Origin: Roseibacillus persicicus
GTDB taxonomy: Bacteria; Verrucomicrobiota; Verrucomicrobiia; Verrucomicrobiales; Akkermansiaceae
Direction: 5' to 3'
Length of the DNA: 64,000 nt
NCBI RefSeq assembly: GCF_014651675.1
Contig: NZ_BMXI01000004.1
Span: 1 to 64,000 of the forward strand
Positions 63,545 to 64,000 of this stretch are shown here, piece by piece. The first letter of the stretch is position 1. Every line of letters starts with the position of its first letter. The position numbers and the translations under genes were made by a program. Below the pieces are notes generated by a model. The model was not told where the DNA came from. It was given only the letters and a program-made list of their open reading frames with translations, and made no database searches.

Positions 63545-64000
63545 ATGATGAAAATGAAACTCAAGTCCCCCTGGCTCCTCTCGCTGGCCCTCGTGATCCT
63601 ATTTTCGGTTTTCTTTGTTTGGAGTTCGACCCGGATGCAGTCCTTGGAATCCCAAGTTGCGACTCTCAAAACGGACTTGTCCCAGATGCGGGAGGGGCAA
63701 GGCGTGCTTCAGAATGAGGCCCCCGATTCCCAAGACCCCGCCCCCGACGAGAACTCGGTTGCCCTCGAATCACCCGCTGTTCCTGAGCCGGACGAAGTCC
63801 CTGAGGAAGACGTGAAGAAGCCTGAAACTCCCGAACGAGCCTTGGGCGAACTCTTCCGGGCCTTTGCGGAAAGCGACACTGCAAAGCAGCTCCAGAAGTG
63901 GGGCAACCAATCTCGCGCCGCGCGGGTCTATGAAGCTCTCATCGGTGAATTCAATCTGGAGGGTGACGAGAAGGAATATTTCCTCCAGCTCACCTCATCC
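63545..64000 (+). CDS. Membrane-anchored protein with coiled coil, cut by the window end
   Basis: Partial gene. An N-terminal TM (LLSLALVILFSVFFVW, ~11-26) is followed by a short coiled coil (STRMQSLESQVATLKTDLSQ in part) and a Pro/Glu/Asp-rich linker (~60-95). A helical region begins at ~98 (ERALGELFRAFAES) and runs off the window at 152 codons. Probably an inner-membrane protein facing the periplasm. No family was recognised. Confidence 0.7.
   Translation, partial: MMKMKLKSPWLLSLALVILFSVFFVWSSTRMQSLESQVATLKTDLSQMREGQGVLQNEAPDSQDPAPDENSVALESPAVPEPDEVPEEDVKKPETPERALGELFRAFAESDTAKQLQKWGNQSRAARVYEALIGEFNLEGDEKEYFLQLTSS

Overview
The window looks like a piece of chromosome from a member of Verrucomicrobiota, probably the Verrucomicrobiales (relatives of Roseibacillus, Haloferula or Luteolibacter). 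This is inferred from gene content and protein style: a PEP-CTERM protein with a verrucomicrobial sorting tail, a Cys-type sulfatase, a XylR-like LacI/AraC regulator, a YdjY-domain protein, a secreted terpene-cyclase-fold protein, TPR and other repeat proteins, and housekeeping proteins (LigA, NusB, TatC, AI-2E exporter) carrying long extra segments. I see no rRNA, tRNA, CRISPR array, insertion sequence or prophage. GTG and TTG starts are common and Shine-Dalgarno sequences are often weak, so several starts were chosen by family alignment.

Layout. 0.3-3.7 kb: phosphoglucomutase and a membrane-anchored repeat protein with an RGG-like tail. 3.7-10.8 kb (minus): secreted metzincin-like protease, XylR-like regulator, small membrane protein, ligA, PEP-CTERM protein. 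11-16.2 kb: small membrane protein with an Opp/Dpp-type ATPase, gpmI (+), DUF58 protein and ABC-2-like membrane protein. 16.3-21.7 kb (+): assimilatory sulfate reduction and cysteine synthesis, cysJ-cysI-cysH-cysK, closed by a strong terminator. 21.8-27.6 kb: LysM amidase (+), then a minus-strand run of four poorly known genes (TM protein, YdjY protein, secreted terpene-cyclase-fold protein, ferritin-like DUF455 fused to ATP-grasp). 28-37.8 kb: sulfatase, coaD, pheS, leucine-type dehydrogenase with a divergent PAS-AraC regulator, a PLD-like protein, a Tat-exported aldo/keto reductase, a HAD phosphatase and an S10 peptidase. 37.9-41.5 kb: second repeat protein, YlbF-like protein with a Gly/Cys tail, MscS-like channel. 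41.6-54.5 kb (mostly minus): SDR, metX, DUF2071, tatC, lipase-like lipoprotein, TPR protein, Rrf2 regulator facing cysE, RumA-like methyltransferase, VOC protein, AI-2E exporter, nusB-ribH, DUF3817. 55-62.2 kb (+): parA, then the cell-shape operon mreB-mreC-mreD-mrdA with an RNase E/G gene. The end holds an aldo/keto reductase and a truncated membrane-anchored protein.

How the genes work together. cysJIH reduce PAPS-derived sulfate to sulfide, cysK and cysE (48.4 kb) make cysteine, and metX starts the methionine branch. An Rrf2 regulator without IscR-type cysteines starts 2 bp from cysE on the other strand and is a good candidate CymR-like controller. The sulfatase could supply sulfate. mreBCD with PBP2 form the elongasome core, but rodA is not here. 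tatC supplies the export route suggested by the twin-arginine signal of the 34-35 kb reductase. The most novel-looking unit is the four-gene minus-strand block at 22.7-27.6 kb.
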